Positions 35,881 to 46,709 of a stretch of DNA of 64,000 bases are shown here, one piece after another. The notes beneath the pieces are model-generated. The model was not told where the DNA came from. It ran no database searches and was given only the letters and a program-made list of their open reading frames with translations. Both the position numbers and the translations under genes were made by a program. Source of the DNA: Alteromonadaceae bacterium Bs31 (GTDB lineage Bacteria > Pseudomonadota > Gammaproteobacteria > Pseudomonadales > Cellvibrionaceae). How positions within the stretch are numbered: the first letter of the stretch is position 1; every line of letters begins with the position of its first letter. The DNA lies in assembly GCA_900177435.1 (NCBI GenBank), contig FXAI01000002.1, forward strand, positions 208,386 through 272,385, written 5' to 3'.

Positions 35881-37380
35881 TCAGGTAGTTAACGTTCGAA
35901 GCAGGTTTTTAACATCTTCCCGGATATCGGCGTCGGACTCCTGTAGCGCTTTTATTTTTCGACACGCATGCAACACAGTAGTGTGATCCCTGCCCCCAAA
36001 AGCCTCACCAATTTCAGGCAAGCTGTGGTGAGTAAGCTCTTTTGCCAGGGACATTGCTACCTGCCGAGGCCGAGCCACTGAACGACTTCTTCGCTTCGAA
36101 TGCAGGTCCGAAACCTTGATTTTATAATACTCTGCAACAACGCGCTGTATATTATCGATACTAACTAGCCTATCTTGCAGCGCTAAGAGGTCTTTTAGCG
36201 CCTCTCTCACCAATTCAACGCTTATTTCCTTACCAGTGAAGTGGGCGTTGGCAATTACGCGTTTAAGCGCTCCTTCCAGTTCGCGCACATTTGAACGAAT
36301 GCGCTGGGCAATAAAGAAGGCTGCATCATTGGGTAGATGCATAGAAACAGACTCAGCTTTGCGCTTTAAAATGGCAACCCGTGTTTCCAGCTCTGGTGGC
36401 TCGATGGCTACCGTCAAACCCCAACCAAAACGGCTTTTTAACCTTTCTTCCAAACCGTTGATTTCTTTGGGGTACTTATCACAGGTGAGAATTATCTGCT
36501 GACCACCCTCCAGCAGGGCGTTAAAGGTGTGAAAGAACTCTTCCTGGGAACGCTCTTTACCTGCGAAGAACTGGATATCATCAATAAGCAGTGCATCAAC
36601 AGAGCGGTAATAGCGCTTAAACTCATTAATTGCATTAAGTTGCAGAGCTTTTACCATGTCAGCCACAAAACGCTCGGAATGCAGATACACCACACGTGCA
36701 CCCGGCCGTCGCTGCTCAAGTGCATTACCCACCGCATGCATCAAGTGAGTTTTACCCAGGCCAACACCACCGTATATAAAGAGTGGGTTATATGAGCCAC
36801 CTGGATTCTCCGCTACCTGAGAGGCTGCCGCCAAACCTAACTGATTCGATTTACCCACCACGAAGTTATCGAAGATAAAGTTTTTGTTGAGGTTACTTTT
36901 ATGCTGTATACCTCCTTCGATATCACGCTTTTTGACGCGATCTACTGGAACCTGCTGAAAAGTCTCTCTAGATGGGATATCTAAAACTTGCTGTGCCGGA
37001 GCAAACTGAGTGTCGTTATATACCTGTTCTGATTGTAGCGATTGGCCGAACAAGGGCCTCGGCTCTACAGCTTGGGCTACTACAGGCTCAATGGGTTCTG
37101 CTTTCTTTTGATCAGCATAAACCTTAAAGCCTGTAGCCATTTGCGGTGCCACCGCGATATCGATTGAGCAATAGGCACCACCATTAGTCATCAGCTCTTC
37201 TATTCGTGCCTTAAACTTATCATTTACCCAATCCAACACGAAGCGGTTTGGCGCCAGCAGGCGAAGGTTGTCCTCGGACTGGTGCTCCACACGCAGGGGT
37301 CGAATCCAGGTATTAAATTGTTGGGCGGGTAATTCTGTACGCAATGACGAAACACATTGCTCCCAGCTTATCTCTGACAA
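35881..37380 (-). CDS. dnaA: Chromosomal replication initiator protein DnaA
   Basis: AAA+ initiator of 499 residues that binds DnaA boxes at oriC and opens the origin. Domain I is at residues 1-85 ([24 protein letters not shown]), a variable linker 86-160, the ATPase with Walker [11 protein letters not shown] and Walker [10 protein letters not shown] at about 165-375, and the DNA-binding domain IV with [12 protein letters not shown] at the end. First gene of the minus-strand replication cluster; the DnaA boxes in the region to its right suggest autoregulation. Confidence 0.99.
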   Translation of the reverse strand: MSEISWEQCVSSLRTELPAQQFNTWIRPLRVEHQSEDNLRLLAPNRFVLDWVNDKFKARIEELMTNGGAYCSIDIAVAPQMATGFKVYADQKKAEPIEPVVAQAVEPRPLFGQSLQSEQVYNDTQFAPAQQVLDIPSRETFQQVPVDRVKKRDIEGGIQHKSNLNKNFIFDNFVVGKSNQLGLAAASQVAENPGGSYNPLFIYGGVGLGKTHLMHAVGNALEQRRPGARVVYLHSERFVADMVKALQLNAINEFKRYYRSVDALLIDDIQFFAGKERSQEEFFHTFNALLEGGQQIILTCDKYPKEINGLEERLKSRFGWGLTVAIEPPELETRVAILKRKAESVSMHLPNDAAFFIAQRIRSNVRELEGALKRVIANAHFTGKEISVELVREALKDLLALQDRLVSIDNIQRVVAEYYKIKVSDLHSKRRSRSVARPRQVAMSLAKELTHHSLPEIGEAFGGRDHTTVLHACRKIKALQESDADIREDVKNLLRTLTT

Positions 37381-37709
37381 GTCGCTACTCCATCTTTAAA
37401 ATTTGCTATCCCAGCGGGCGAAAATCCATTGAGAAACTAAGTAAGCCTGCTCCAAGCTCATATTTTAGGGACGAACTGGCCCCGACTCTAAATAGAACCA
37501 TAATGTGAAACATGAGATAAGGAGACCTGAATTACGCCTTTCCGTTTAACTGCACGTCAGCTGAACGAGAGAAAGACTACATCGCCTAAAAGCGCTTAAT
37601 GTCGTTAAACTAACATGTACCAAATAACTCAAACTAATGTAGTTTTTCGCGCCATTATTCTTGAATACTTTTTAGCAACGGCCGATGATTCTACTCTCTT
37701 CCCTAAGGC

Positions 37710-37718
37710 TTATCCACA
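37710..37718 (+). promoter_or_regulatory. Perfect DnaA box
   Basis: TTATCCACA, the strong E. coli-type DnaA box, 330 bp upstream of the dnaA start. Confidence 0.85.
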
Positions 37719-37844
37719 GGCTTGGGCATTTTTTTTTAAACTTCCGCCGAAAAACCTCAATAAATTCCGTGCCTTACAACAATATTAAAATTATTCAAGT
37801 TTTTTCTTTATACTTTTTTCCACTATGTCCGACAAATAAAAAAC

Positions 37845-37853
37845 TGTGGATAA
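37845..37853 (-). promoter_or_regulatory. Perfect DnaA box
   Basis: TGTGGATAA, the reverse complement of the strong DnaA box, facing the box at 37710 across AT-rich DNA. Confidence 0.85.
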
Positions 37854-37975
37854 ACCTGTTTATAAACTATTAATAACATGTCTATTTCAACACATTTACT
37901 GGCCTGAGCTCATGCTTTCTCTTGTCTTCTACGGGTCACATTTTTGTAATAAACAAATCTTGTAATCAAGATCAA

Positions 37976-38004
37976 TTGATTTTGCAGGACCTTTTCTATA
38001 GAAT
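37976..38004 (+). promoter_or_regulatory. Predicted sigma-70 promoter of rpmH
   Basis: -35 TTGATT (37976-37981) and -10 TAGAAT (37999-38004) are separated by 17 bp, about 94 bp before the rpmH start. It would drive rpmH-rnpA and probably yidD-yidC. Confidence 0.5.
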
Positions 38005-38091
38005 CGCGCGTCCTTTGAACCGGTAAGCACTTTCACTTACCAAATCGCCAGCAATAACGGGGAGTTCTTTTCTCCTCAGCAAAACAGGTGA

Positions 38092-38232
<141 letters not shown>

Positions 38233-38274
38233 TTTGTGGTTAAGGCCACAAGCGGTTTAGTGTAGATTGCCGGG

Positions 38275-38682
38275 GTGCAAAATTCTGAGCGGACAAAAGG
38301 CTTTAGCTTCCGAAAGTCCGACAGGCTTCTGACATCCCGAGACTTCTCAGCGGTTTTCGATAAGGCTGACTACAAAGCCTCCCACCAGCATTTCCTCATC
38401 CTCGCCCAAGATAACTCTCTGGATCACTCTAGGGTGGGTTTAGTTATTGCCAAAAAGAACATTCGTCTGGCAGTTGATCGTAATCGACTGAAACGTTTGA
38501 TTCGCGAGTCATTCCGCTTGAAACAGCTTCATCTGCCCGCAATAGATGCTATAGTGCTGGCCCGCCGCGGCGGTGATCAAATCACCAGTCAAGAGATCTT
38601 AAAAACACTGGACAACTTATGGACGCGTGTTGCCAAAAGGGCCATGCAAGCGAGCAAAAACCAAAAAGCCTTAGAAAAATAG
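38275..38682 (+). CDS. rnpA: Ribonuclease P protein component
   Basis: Basic protein of 135 residues that helps the RNase P RNA bind and cut tRNA precursors. The RNR motif region is [14 protein letters not shown] at about residues 63-76, and [13 protein letters not shown] is the usual start region. It begins at GTG 38275, with GCCGGG just before it. The N-terminus may be a few residues longer than usual. Its 3-prime end overlaps the yidD frame, a common arrangement. Confidence 0.96.
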   Translation: MQNSERTKGFSFRKSDRLLTSRDFSAVFDKADYKASHQHFLILAQDNSLDHSRVGLVIAKKNIRLAVDRNRLKRLIRESFRLKQLHLPAIDAIVLARRGGDQITSQEILKTLDNLWTRVAKRAMQASKNQKALEK

Positions 38683-38891
38683 CCTTGCTACCGGTTTATG
38701 CCTACCGCTACCTGATCAGCCCAATGATTGGGCCTCGTTGTCGTTTTGAACCCAGCTGCTCTCTATACACCATAGAGGCTGTTCAAGAACTGGGTGTTTT
38801 TCGTGGCTTTTTACTGGGCCTCAAACGTATCGGCAAGTGCCACCCCTGGCATCCCGGCGGCTATGATCCCGTACCAAAAAACCCTAAATAA
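38619..38891 (+). CDS. yidD: Membrane protein insertion efficiency factor YidD
   Basis: Small protein of up to 90 residues that aids YidC-dependent insertion of membrane proteins. The family core is clear: [20 protein letters not shown], then [16 protein letters not shown], with three conserved cysteines. The longest frame starts at ATG 38619, deep inside rnpA, but family members usually begin about four residues before [13 protein letters not shown] at 38685, just after the rnpA stop, is an alternative that would leave almost no overlap. The end is followed 32 bp later by yidC. Confidence 0.93.
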   Translation: MDACCQKGHASEQKPKSLRKIALLPVYAYRYLISPMIGPRCRFEPSCSLYTIEAVQELGVFRGFLLGLKRIGKCHPWHPGGYDPVPKNPK

Positions 38892-38923
38892 CTTTCAAGT
38901 ATCCATATAAACGGTAGTAATAC

Positions 38924-40627
38924 ATGAATTGGCTTCGAAATTCGCTCATTGGGGGCATATTAATTGTTTTGTTTCTACTGGTTATTCGCTGGAATGAATA
39001 CCAGGAACGTCAGCTGGTTGAAGTCGCTGAAGCCACATCAGAAGAGACAATATCAGCAACCCCGGCACCAGAGATCCCAAGCGCGCCCAAGATCGCCGCT
39101 AGCGACACAGAAGTGTCTGATAGTGATATACCAGACGCTCCAGTAGAAAAAGCTGTATCACAACAAGATAGCGAAATATCTGCACCTGATCAAAGTTATT
39201 CCAAACTTATCTCGGCAAAGTCTGACACCTTAGAAGTGCTCATAGATACCCTGGGCGGCGATATCGTCAAAGTGGCTTTATTGAAGCACCAGGCAAAACT
39301 GGAAGACAGCGAAAAACCCTTCATCCTGCTGAATCGCACCGAAGCCCATACCTATGTTGCTCAAAGTGGACTTGTGGGGCCAAACGGTACAGATGTTAAA
39401 GGTGCACGACCCATCTTTACTACCCAGGCCAGTGAGTATCAGATCCGGGAAGACGAAGACACATTGGTTGTGGATTTAATCTACCAACAAGAGCAAGCAG
39501 AAATAACCAAGCGTTTTACCCTCTCTCGCGGCAGCTACCTGATTAACGTTGACTACCTTATCAACAACAAAAGCAGCGCTCCCTGGAAAGCCAACTTTTT
39601 TGCTCAAATCAAACGTGATGACTACGACCCTATCGTCTCCACTGCTTTTAGCATGAAACCCTACCTGGGCGCCGCCATAACTACTCCTGAGACCAATTAC
39701 AAAAAAATCACGTTTGAAGAGCTGGACGAAAAAGCTGAAAAAGTAGAAATTGATGGTGGCTGGGTAGCCATGATTCAACATTATTTTATCAGTGCGTGGG
39801 TACCAGAGGCCAAATCTACTAATACCTTTAACTTACGTAAAAGCCGTGGAAAAGACGTTTATCTGCTTGGATTTACCAGTAACAGAACCACTGTAGCGCC
39901 AGGCTCCATTGGTGAAATTAATACCTCATTTTACGCTGGGCCAAAAGATATACGCACACTGGCCGCTATTTCTCCCCACTTAGACCTCACCATGGATTTC
40001 GGTTGGCTGTGGATGATTGCCAAGCCGCTATTTCTTGCTTTGGGTTCTATCCATGAAGTGGTAGGTAATTGGGGTGTTGCCATTATCCTGCTCACTTTCG
40101 CAATCAAGCTGCTGTTCTTTTACCCCTCTGCCATGAGTTACCGCTCAATGGCCAAGATGCGCAAAATCCAACCTATGATGCAGGAGCTGAAAGAGCGCTA
40201 CCCGGATGACAGACAGCGCATGTCGTCAGAGTTAATGAAGCTCTATAAGAAAGAAAAAGTTAATCCCCTGGGTGGTTGTCTGCCGGTTCTGCTTCAAATG
40301 CCGGTGTTCATTGCTTTGTACTGGGTATTAATGGAAAGCGTCGAGCTTCGCCATGCTCCCTTTATGCTATGGATTGAGGACTTAAGTGTACGCGACCCTT
40401 ACTTTGTGCTTCCTTTGATTATGGGTGCCACCAGCTACATCCAATTCAAACTTAACCCAACACCGCCAGACCCCATGCAGGCTAAAGTGATGCAGATGAT
40501 GCCTATCTTCTTCACCATCCTGTTTATGATGTTCCCTGCTGGCCTTGTGTTGTATTGGGTAGTGAACAATACACTCTCCATCACACAGCAGTATGTGATT
40601 ACCCGCCAGATCGAAAAAGCAGACTAG
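38924..40627 (+). CDS. yidC: Membrane protein insertase YidC
   Basis: Inner-membrane insertase of 567 residues. An N-terminal anchor (residues 4-22) is followed by an Ala/Pro/Glu-rich periplasmic linker to about residue 100 and the large periplasmic P1 domain to about 345. The conserved transmembrane core has [17 protein letters not shown] with the conserved Arg in YRSMAKM, the cytoplasmic hairpin [32 protein letters not shown] in its usual place, and the end [12 protein letters not shown]. It acts alone or with SecYEG. Downstream mnmE starts 18 bp later. Confidence 0.98.
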   Translation: MNWLRNSLIGGILIVLFLLVIRWNEYQERQLVEVAEATSEETISATPAPEIPSAPKIAASDTEVSDSDIPDAPVEKAVSQQDSEISAPDQSYSKLISAKSDTLEVLIDTLGGDIVKVALLKHQAKLEDSEKPFILLNRTEAHTYVAQSGLVGPNGTDVKGARPIFTTQASEYQIREDEDTLVVDLIYQQEQAEITKRFTLSRGSYLINVDYLINNKSSAPWKANFFAQIKRDDYDPIVSTAFSMKPYLGAAITTPETNYKKITFEELDEKAEKVEIDGGWVAMIQHYFISAWVPEAKSTNTFNLRKSRGKDVYLLGFTSNRTTVAPGSIGEINTSFYAGPKDIRTLAAISPHLDLTMDFGWLWMIAKPLFLALGSIHEVVGNWGVAIILLTFAIKLLFFYPSAMSYRSMAKMRKIQPMMQELKERYPDDRQRMSSELMKLYKKEKVNPLGGCLPVLLQMPVFIALYWVLMESVELRHAPFMLWIEDLSVRDPYFVLPLIMGATSYIQFKLNPTPPDPMQAKVMQMMPIFFTILFMMFPAGLVLYWVVNNTLSITQQYVITRQIEKAD

Positions 40628-40645
40628 CTGCAGAACATTGCTGTT

Positions 40646-41995
40646 ATGACAAGTGATACCATCGCCGCCATCGCAACCGCACCAGGTCGCGGTGGTGTCG
40701 GTATCGTGCGGGTATCCGGCCCCAATTGTTGCCAAATAGCAGAAAAATTACTTAAACGTCTCCCCACAGTTCGCGAAGCCACCTACACACCCTTCTATTC
40801 TCTCGAAGACAATATTCTGGATCAGGGCATCGCTTTGTATTTTCAGGCACCACATTCCTTTACCGGGGAAGACGTACTGGAACTGCAAGCCCACGGTGGT
40901 CCCGTGCTGCTGGATATGTTGCTGGACAATGTCATTCACTGCGGAGCCCGCCTTGCTCTGCCGGGCGAGTTTTCCGAACGTGCCTTTTTGAACGACAAGC
41001 TGGACCTTGCCCAGGCGGAAGCCATTGCAGACCTTATTGATGCCAGCTCCCAGCAAGCTGCTAAACAGGCTATAAACTCTCTTAAAGGTGAGTTTTCGAC
41101 GCAAATAAACGCATTAGTCGACATATTAATTGAACTTAGAATGTACGTGGAATCTGCCATAGATTTTCCTGAGGAGGAGATTGATTTCCTCTCGGATGGC
41201 AAAGTACTGGCAGATCTCTCCGCTATTATTGCCAAGACTGAACAAGTTCAAAGCCAGGCCCAGCAGGGAGTATTGCTGCGAGAAGGTATGAAAGTTGTTA
41301 TTGCCGGCAGGCCCAATGCCGGGAAATCCAGCTTGCTGAATGCGCTGGCACAGCGGGAAGTTGCCATAGTGACCGATATTGAAGGCACTACTCGCGATGT
41401 ACTGAGAGAGCACATTCAAATAGACGGTATGCCACTGCATATTATTGATACCGCTGGCTTGCGCGAAAGCCCGGACAAAGTTGAACAGTTGGGTATTGAA
41501 AGAGCATGGCAGGAGATAGAGCAGGCTGACCGTGTATTGTTAATGATCGATGCCACCCAAAACATTAGCGTGGAAGACGAAAACTACTGGCAACTGTTTC
41601 AGCAGCATTGTTCGTCAAAAATTACCGTTTTGTTTAACAAAATCGACGAAACCAACGCTAAAATTGCCGAAAAAAACAAAATTAAACCTTACATTGAAAT
41701 CTCTGCGCTCACCGGAACTGGTCTCCACCAACTTCGAGAACACCTCAAACAAGTCATGGGCTACAGTCAAACCAACGAAGGTAGCTTTAGTGCCCGTCGC
41801 AGACATTTACAGGCCCTGGAAAAAGCGCACCACTACCTGTTAAACGGTCTTCATCAACTGGAAAATTTTGCTGCCGGTGAACTATTGGCAGAAGACCTTC
41901 GCCTGGCGCAAGAACACCTCAGTGAAATTACAGGCAGGTTCACCCCGGATGATTTACTTGGCAAGATCTTCAGCAGTTTTTGCATTGGTAAGTAA
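40646..41995 (+). CDS. mnmE: tRNA modification GTPase MnmE
   Basis: GTPase of 449 residues that with MnmG installs the 5-carboxymethylaminomethyl group on wobble uridine 34. It begins [22 protein letters not shown], has the G1 motif [12 protein letters not shown] near residue 220, the switch segment [16 protein letters not shown] (G3), NKID (G4), and ends with the essential CIGK motif. Full length. It is the last gene of the rpmH cluster and its partner mnmG lies about 1.2 kb downstream. Confidence 0.98.
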   Translation: MTSDTIAAIATAPGRGGVGIVRVSGPNCCQIAEKLLKRLPTVREATYTPFYSLEDNILDQGIALYFQAPHSFTGEDVLELQAHGGPVLLDMLLDNVIHCGARLALPGEFSERAFLNDKLDLAQAEAIADLIDASSQQAAKQAINSLKGEFSTQINALVDILIELRMYVESAIDFPEEEIDFLSDGKVLADLSAIIAKTEQVQSQAQQGVLLREGMKVVIAGRPNAGKSSLLNALAQREVAIVTDIEGTTRDVLREHIQIDGMPLHIIDTAGLRESPDKVEQLGIERAWQEIEQADRVLLMIDATQNISVEDENYWQLFQQHCSSKITVLFNKIDETNAKIAEKNKIKPYIEISALTGTGLHQLREHLKQVMGYSQTNEGSFSARRRHLQALEKAHHYLLNGLHQLENFAAGELLAEDLRLAQEHLSEITGRFTPDDLLGKIFSSFCIGK

Positions 41996-42069
41996 ATTAC
42001 GCAACTTATTACCGAAAATTTACGAAAAGTGGCTTAAAATACCCGAAAACACAACTTGGGGTAGCAGCT

Positions 42070-42636
42070 ATGACTCTAATCATCATTGGCTTAGGTTTAT
42101 GGTGTTTCGCTCACCTTATTCCTTCTTTATTTATTCCACTTAAAAAAACACTTATCGCTAAAGCTGGAGAGAATGCCTACGCAGGTCTTGTGGCTACACT
42201 CATTGTTAGCGGTATTGTGTTAATCGTACTGGGTTGGCGCGGCAGTACTCCCGTTCACCTCTACGTACCTCCTTATGGCCTTCGCCACGCCACTTACAGC
42301 CTAATGCTTTTATCCTTCTTCCTTTTTGCGTCTGCCAACTATAACAGTCGCCTTAAAAGCCTGTTACGCCACCCCATGCTACTTGGCCTGCTTAGCTGGT
42401 CTGTTGCTCACTTGCTCAGCAACGGTGAAACCCGCTCTATTGTTTTGTTCGGCACACTGGCGGCCTGGGCACTTATTGAAATTGTCCTGATCAACCGGCG
42501 TGACAAAGACTGGCAGAAACCTGAGGTGGTGCCCCTTAAAAAAGAGATAAAGGCACTACTTGGCAGTGTGTTCTTTCTGGCAATTATGATTTTCTTGCAC
42601 AAATACTATACGGGTATGCCTTTAGTGGTCTGGTAA
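42070..42636 (+). CDS. NnrU family membrane protein
   Basis: Protein of 188 residues with about six hydrophobic segments. The start LGLWCFAHLIPSL, the HPMLLGLLSWSVAHLLSNGE segment with its two conserved histidines, and the C-terminal GMPLVV resemble NnrU, first found near denitrification genes and often present without them. The molecular function is not settled; a role in heme or electron transfer has been suggested for relatives. It stands alone between mnmE and the origin-like region. Confidence 0.88.
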   Translation: MTLIIIGLGLWCFAHLIPSLFIPLKKTLIAKAGENAYAGLVATLIVSGIVLIVLGWRGSTPVHLYVPPYGLRHATYSLMLLSFFLFASANYNSRLKSLLRHPMLLGLLSWSVAHLLSNGETRSIVLFGTLAAWALIEIVLINRRDKDWQKPEVVPLKKEIKALLGSVFFLAIMIFLHKYYTGMPLVVW

Positions 42637-43212
42637 CTGCCCCCGGTCTTTATTAGGCAGGGGCCCGCCGAGCTTTCTCGTACGCATGCGCTGACAAAGT
42701 TATTCACTTCTCTACACAAGTTATCAACAGGGTAGATACAATTAATTTTTACAATTACAAATTAATCCACAGCAAATTAAGAGCTCACCCATAGCTTTAT
42801 ACTTAAATGCGCTTTCAAACCTGTGGATTAATTACTTCTGAAGATAAGTCTCTGGAAAACAGGCGTTTAAGCTGCGAATACTTGTTAAATTTATCCACCG
42901 AAAATATCGATAGTTTTTTGCCACTGTATAACAGGGCTTTTTCTTAACAGTTTTACTGCAGCTTTGTTACCGCTTATACGACTTTTAAACAGCTCTTGTA
43001 CTTCCGCTAAGCTGTTGTTAATTATAGTAAAAACCCTGTTTTCCCCAGAAAACACCGGCCCTAATATTTATTACTAAAATAATTCTACCTATATAAACAT
43101 ATATATATTCTTTAACTCTTCTTATATAACTACATTTCAACTTCCTAAACTACAGTTCTTTTTTTAACCAAGCATCCCTATAATGGCGAGCCTTTTTATT
43201 TGAGTGAAAAAC
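42637..43212. other. oriC: Origin-like region upstream of mnmG with five near-perfect DnaA boxes
   Basis: 576 bp gene-free. Five sites differ from the DnaA box by one base: TTATTCACT 42700-42708, TTATCAACA 42721-42729, TAATCCACA 42763-42771, TGTGGATTA 42822-42830 (reverse) and TTATCCACC 42891-42899. They are followed by an AT-rich tract at about 43060-43135 that could be an unwinding element. The place next to mnmG (gidA) is where E. coli and Vibrio have oriC. No Dam-type GATC enrichment was seen. Confidence 0.6.
43156..43184 (+). promoter_or_regulatory. Predicted sigma-70 promoter of mnmG
   Basis: A perfect -10 TATAAT at 43179-43184 lies 28 bp before the ATG; the -35 (TTCTTT at 43156-43161, 17 bp spacing) is weak. 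Transcription from here at the edge of the DnaA-box region could influence origin firing, as for gidA in E. coli. Confidence 0.45.
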
Positions 43213-45111
43213 ATGATCTACCCAAGAACATTTGATGTGATTGTCATCGGTGGCGGCCATGCTGGTACAGAGGCCTGTCTGGCCGCTGCGCGCATGGGTT
43301 GTTCTACCCTGCTGTTGACCCACAATATCGAAACACTTGGGCAGATGAGCTGTAACCCGGCCATTGGGGGCATTGGTAAGAGCCACCTGGTTAAGGAAAT
43401 TGACGCTCTTGGCGGTGCCATGGCTAAAGCTACCGATAAGGGCGGTATTCAGTTTCGCGTGCTTAATAACCGTAAAGGGCCAGCCGTTCGCGCTACTCGG
43501 GCTCAGGCAGACCGGGTATTGTATAAATCCGCCGTTCGGGAGATTTTGGAAAATCAGCAGAATTTGCTCATTTTCCAACAGGCCGTTGATGACCTGATTG
43601 TTGAAGGGGATACAGTCAGGGGTGTGGTCACACAGATGGGGCTGCAGTTTTACGCACCCTCAGTCGTGCTTACTGCAGGCACCTTCCTGGGCGGCCGAAT
43701 ACATATTGGTATGGAAAACTATCGCGGCGGCCGTGCTGGCGATCCGCCTTCGATAGCGCTTGCCGACCGTCTGCGCGAGCTGCCACTACAGGTAGACAGG
43801 CTCAAGACCGGCACACCGCCTCGTATTGACGCCCGCACGGTGGATTTCACCGACCTACAGGAGCAATGGGGTGACACACCTACCCCGGTGATGTCCCTGC
43901 AGGGTTCTGTTGATGACCATCCGCAGCAGACCTGCTGCTGGATTACACACACCAATGAACGCACCCACGAGATTATTCGCGGTGGCTTTGATCGCTCTCC
44001 CATGTTTACTGGTGTTATCGAAGGTGTTGGGCCGCGTTACTGCCCGTCAATTGAAGACAAGGTCAACCGCTTTGCGGATAAGAACAGCCACCAGATTTTT
44101 ATTGAGCCAGAAGGCCTGCTTACCCACGAACTCTACCCCAACGGTATTTCCACCAGCTTGCCATTTGATATTCAACTGGCACTGGTGCAATCCATAAAGG
44201 GCTTTGATAGTGCTCATATCTGCAGGCCGGGGTATGCCATCGAGTACGATTTCTTTAATCCGCAAGATTTAAAGTACAGTTTTGAAACTCGGCATATCAA
44301 CGGCCTGTACTTTGCGGGTCAAATTAACGGCACTACGGGCTATGAGGAAGCGGGAGCACAAGGTTTGCTGGCCGGGACCAATGCCGCTTTGGCAGTGCAA
44401 GGTAAAGATGCCTGGTGCCCGGAGCGTGACCAGGCATATATTGGCGTTTTGGCTGATGATTTGATAAGTATGGGCACCAAAGAACCCTATCGCATGTTTA
44501 CCAGCCGTGCGGAATACCGTTTGTTGTTGCGTGAAGACAATGCCGATTTGCGTTTGACGGAAAAAGGTCGTGAACTGGGCCTGATCGACGATACCCATTG
44601 GCAACTATTTTGTGAAAAACGCGAAGCCATCGAGCGGGAAACCCAGCGTTTAAAGAGTACCTGGGTTCAGGCCGGTAGCAGCGAAGCTGAGCAGTTAAAA
44701 CCTAAACTCAGCTCTCCGCTGCAACGGGAATATTCCTTAATGGATTTGCTTAAGCGGCCAGAGCTAAGCTATTGCGATATTGCTGATTTTAAACGTGACT
44801 GTAATGAACGAAAACCACAGCAGCAAGTGGCCGAGCAAATTGAAATAGCCGCTAAATACTCCGGTTATATCGACCGCCAGCAAGAAGACATCCAGCGCTT
44901 ACGTCAGAATGAGAATACTGCTATTCCCCTTGATTTTGATTACAGCACGGTAGAAGGTCTTTCCAACGAACTAAAACAAAAACTTATTGCAGCGCAACCT
45001 GAAACCATTGCCCGGGCGTCGCGCATTCCAGGAATAACCCCGGCGGCAGTCTCTCTGCTGTTAATCTACCTGAAAAAGCGGGGTTTGTTGAAAAAGTCCA
45101 CAGTGGCTTAA
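43213..45111 (+). CDS. mnmG: tRNA uridine-5-carboxymethylaminomethyl modification enzyme MnmG
   Basis: FAD-dependent enzyme of 632 residues, partner of MnmE. The FAD dinucleotide motif is [14 protein letters not shown] at residues 8-21, followed by [22 protein letters not shown], the KTGTPPRID segment, and [20 protein letters not shown]. The C-terminal helical domain ends with [23 protein letters not shown]. The frame can start at GTG 43204, but ATG 43213 fits the family start and has GAG about 9 bp upstream. The usual rsmG does not follow; a minus-strand gene is next. Confidence 0.98.
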   Translation: MIYPRTFDVIVIGGGHAGTEACLAAARMGCSTLLLTHNIETLGQMSCNPAIGGIGKSHLVKEIDALGGAMAKATDKGGIQFRVLNNRKGPAVRATRAQADRVLYKSAVREILENQQNLLIFQQAVDDLIVEGDTVRGVVTQMGLQFYAPSVVLTAGTFLGGRIHIGMENYRGGRAGDPPSIALADRLRELPLQVDRLKTGTPPRIDARTVDFTDLQEQWGDTPTPVMSLQGSVDDHPQQTCCWITHTNERTHEIIRGGFDRSPMFTGVIEGVGPRYCPSIEDKVNRFADKNSHQIFIEPEGLLTHELYPNGISTSLPFDIQLALVQSIKGFDSAHICRPGYAIEYDFFNPQDLKYSFETRHINGLYFAGQINGTTGYEEAGAQGLLAGTNAALAVQGKDAWCPERDQAYIGVLADDLISMGTKEPYRMFTSRAEYRLLLREDNADLRLTEKGRELGLIDDTHWQLFCEKREAIERETQRLKSTWVQAGSSEAEQLKPKLSSPLQREYSLMDLLKRPELSYCDIADFKRDCNERKPQQQVAEQIEIAAKYSGYIDRQQEDIQRLRQNENTAIPLDFDYSTVEGLSNELKQKLIAAQPETIARASRIPGITPAAVSLLLIYLKKRGLLKKSTVA

Positions 45112-45163
45112 AAAATAATGGCTTAAATAAAGTAGCTTGAATAAAGAAGCTCAATAGAGACGG

Positions 45164-45202
45164 CCGATGCTTGCGCTGGCAATAAACCATTGCAAGCATC
45201 GG
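45164..45202. terminator. Hairpin between convergent mnmG and the LVIVD gene
   Basis: CCGATGCTTGC at 45164-45174 pairs perfectly with GCAAGCATCGG at 45192-45202 around a 17-base loop. It lies between two convergent stops and could end transcription both ways, although no T-tract adjoins it. Confidence 0.5.
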
Positions 45203-45209
45203 GGAAGCG

Positions 45210-46502
45210 TTAATACTCCAGCACACTCACCACAGTAATACTTTCTTCATCACTGTAATCTACCTGTATAACGCTGTTTACACCCTGCAGAATAGCGTGC
45301 CCGTCTACGGCAATAATGTCTCTTAAGGTGTAATTACCCAGCCCTTGCATAAATATTGGATTGGCGGGGTCGGCTACATTCAGCCGCTTTAAGCCTGAGT
45401 AGCCATCGGCGACTAACAGAAGATTGCCATCTATAGCTAGACCGTAGGGTTCAGACATTTCCACGCTGGTGATCAGTTGTGGAGCGTATATATCTGACAC
45501 ATCAAGAATATCCAGTTGGTTTTGGGCGCCGCCGCAACCTCTTCCGCGTAAAGTAGAGTAAGCAACTTCACCCTGCACGACGATTGGATCACAGCTCCAC
45601 TGGTGAGAAAAAGTGCCAGCTACCTGAGGGCTATTCCTGGTAGTGATATCCAGAATTTCCACACCAACGCTGGTGCCGATGTACAGGGCGTTGTTGTGGT
45701 AGTAAAGGGTTTCCATTGCCCAGTTGTTCACAGCGGTAGTATTTACCAGTTCTGGAGCTGAGGGGTCGGCAAGTGACACGGTTTTAACCTCATCGTAAGA
45801 AATAACATAGAGGTAATCGTCAACAATAATCATGTTAGCCAGAGAACCCTGTTTAACCGCCGGTGTTGCCGTATTATCTTGGGCAGGCGTGGCAGTGCTA
45901 CCACCGCCACTAGAGCCGCAACCTCCTGAGGTATCGTTGCCGGAATAATTTCCCCCTCGACATTGCTGAGAGACAATTTCGAAATCCTTTACTACACCGA
46001 GTTTCGGGTCGCGAGCGCCAAAAAAATATTTTTCAGGGTCATCGAGCGTGGTGAGGGGGGTGGGGAACAGGTTTTTCAGGCGGCCAGTTTCTGCGGCGTT
46101 GTTCGGGTCGCTGATATCTATAGCAATGAGGTCTACGTAACTTCTGGTGTAAAGTATATCTCCACTCATGGCTACCTGGTCAGCGGCGTAAACACTAAGA
46201 AAACTGATTTTTTCGGGGGCCTGTGGGTCTGAATTGTTTACTAGATGGATTCCCTTGTTCGGTTCAGAGAGTATCAGTAAGTCGTCTTTCAGCAGCATGT
46301 TACCTATTTTTTTAAAGGGCATAACACTCTCTGCTTTTACTGGTGTGCGAAACTCCTCCCAGCTGAGGTATTCAATATCGTACACAGTCTCACAGTATGG
46401 CGAGCTGGTCTGCGCCGGCCCGTAAAAGAGTAAAGCTGATAAAAACAATAAAGAAGCTGCGGTGCGTATGGTATTTGAGCGGTGTTTTGCAGGTTTAGGC
46501 AT
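45210..46502 (-). CDS. Secreted LVIVD-repeat beta-propeller protein
   Basis: Protein of 430 residues with an N-terminal signal (about residues 14-32, SLLFLSALLFYGPAQTS). Repeats of the type LYVISYDEVKTVSLADPSAPELV, LYIGTSVGVEILDITTRNSPQV and LLVADGYSGLKRLNVADPANP match LVIVD repeats, which form beta-propellers on the cell surface or in the periplasm. A Gly/Ser/Cys-rich insert (about residues 185-220, including SGGCGSSGGG) interrupts the blades and resembles a flexible linker. The ligand is unknown. It converges on mnmG and diverges from the acetoacetyl-CoA synthetase. Confidence 0.8.
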   Translation of the reverse strand: MPKPAKHRSNTIRTAASLLFLSALLFYGPAQTSSPYCETVYDIEYLSWEEFRTPVKAESVMPFKKIGNMLLKDDLLILSEPNKGIHLVNNSDPQAPEKISFLSVYAADQVAMSGDILYTRSYVDLIAIDISDPNNAAETGRLKNLFPTPLTTLDDPEKYFFGARDPKLGVVKDFEIVSQQCRGGNYSGNDTSGGCGSSGGGSTATPAQDNTATPAVKQGSLANMIIVDDYLYVISYDEVKTVSLADPSAPELVNTTAVNNWAMETLYYHNNALYIGTSVGVEILDITTRNSPQVAGTFSHQWSCDPIVVQGEVAYSTLRGRGCGGAQNQLDILDVSDIYAPQLITSVEMSEPYGLAIDGNLLLVADGYSGLKRLNVADPANPIFMQGLGNYTLRDIIAVDGHAILQGVNSVIQVDYSDEESITVVSVLEY

Positions 46503-46709
46503 GGCTTAGTCCCTTGAGCTAAAACGTCTAAAGCCTGAGTATATAAGAGCACACGGGAAAATAGTGCTTCAAAATGTAATTTGGCTTTTGCGGGTATAAT
46601 CACCTGGCGGCGATTATTGCTGTTATGCAGCATAAAAAGCGTTAAAATTGAACGGTCATCCTGTGTTTTATTCGGCAACGCGAAAGTTCTTACTTGAAGG
46701 AGCTTTATC

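Noticed and set aside
42640-42670. GC-rich inverted repeat after the NnrU-like gene as a terminator
   Set aside because: Pairing is only about five bases with a long loop and no T-tract.
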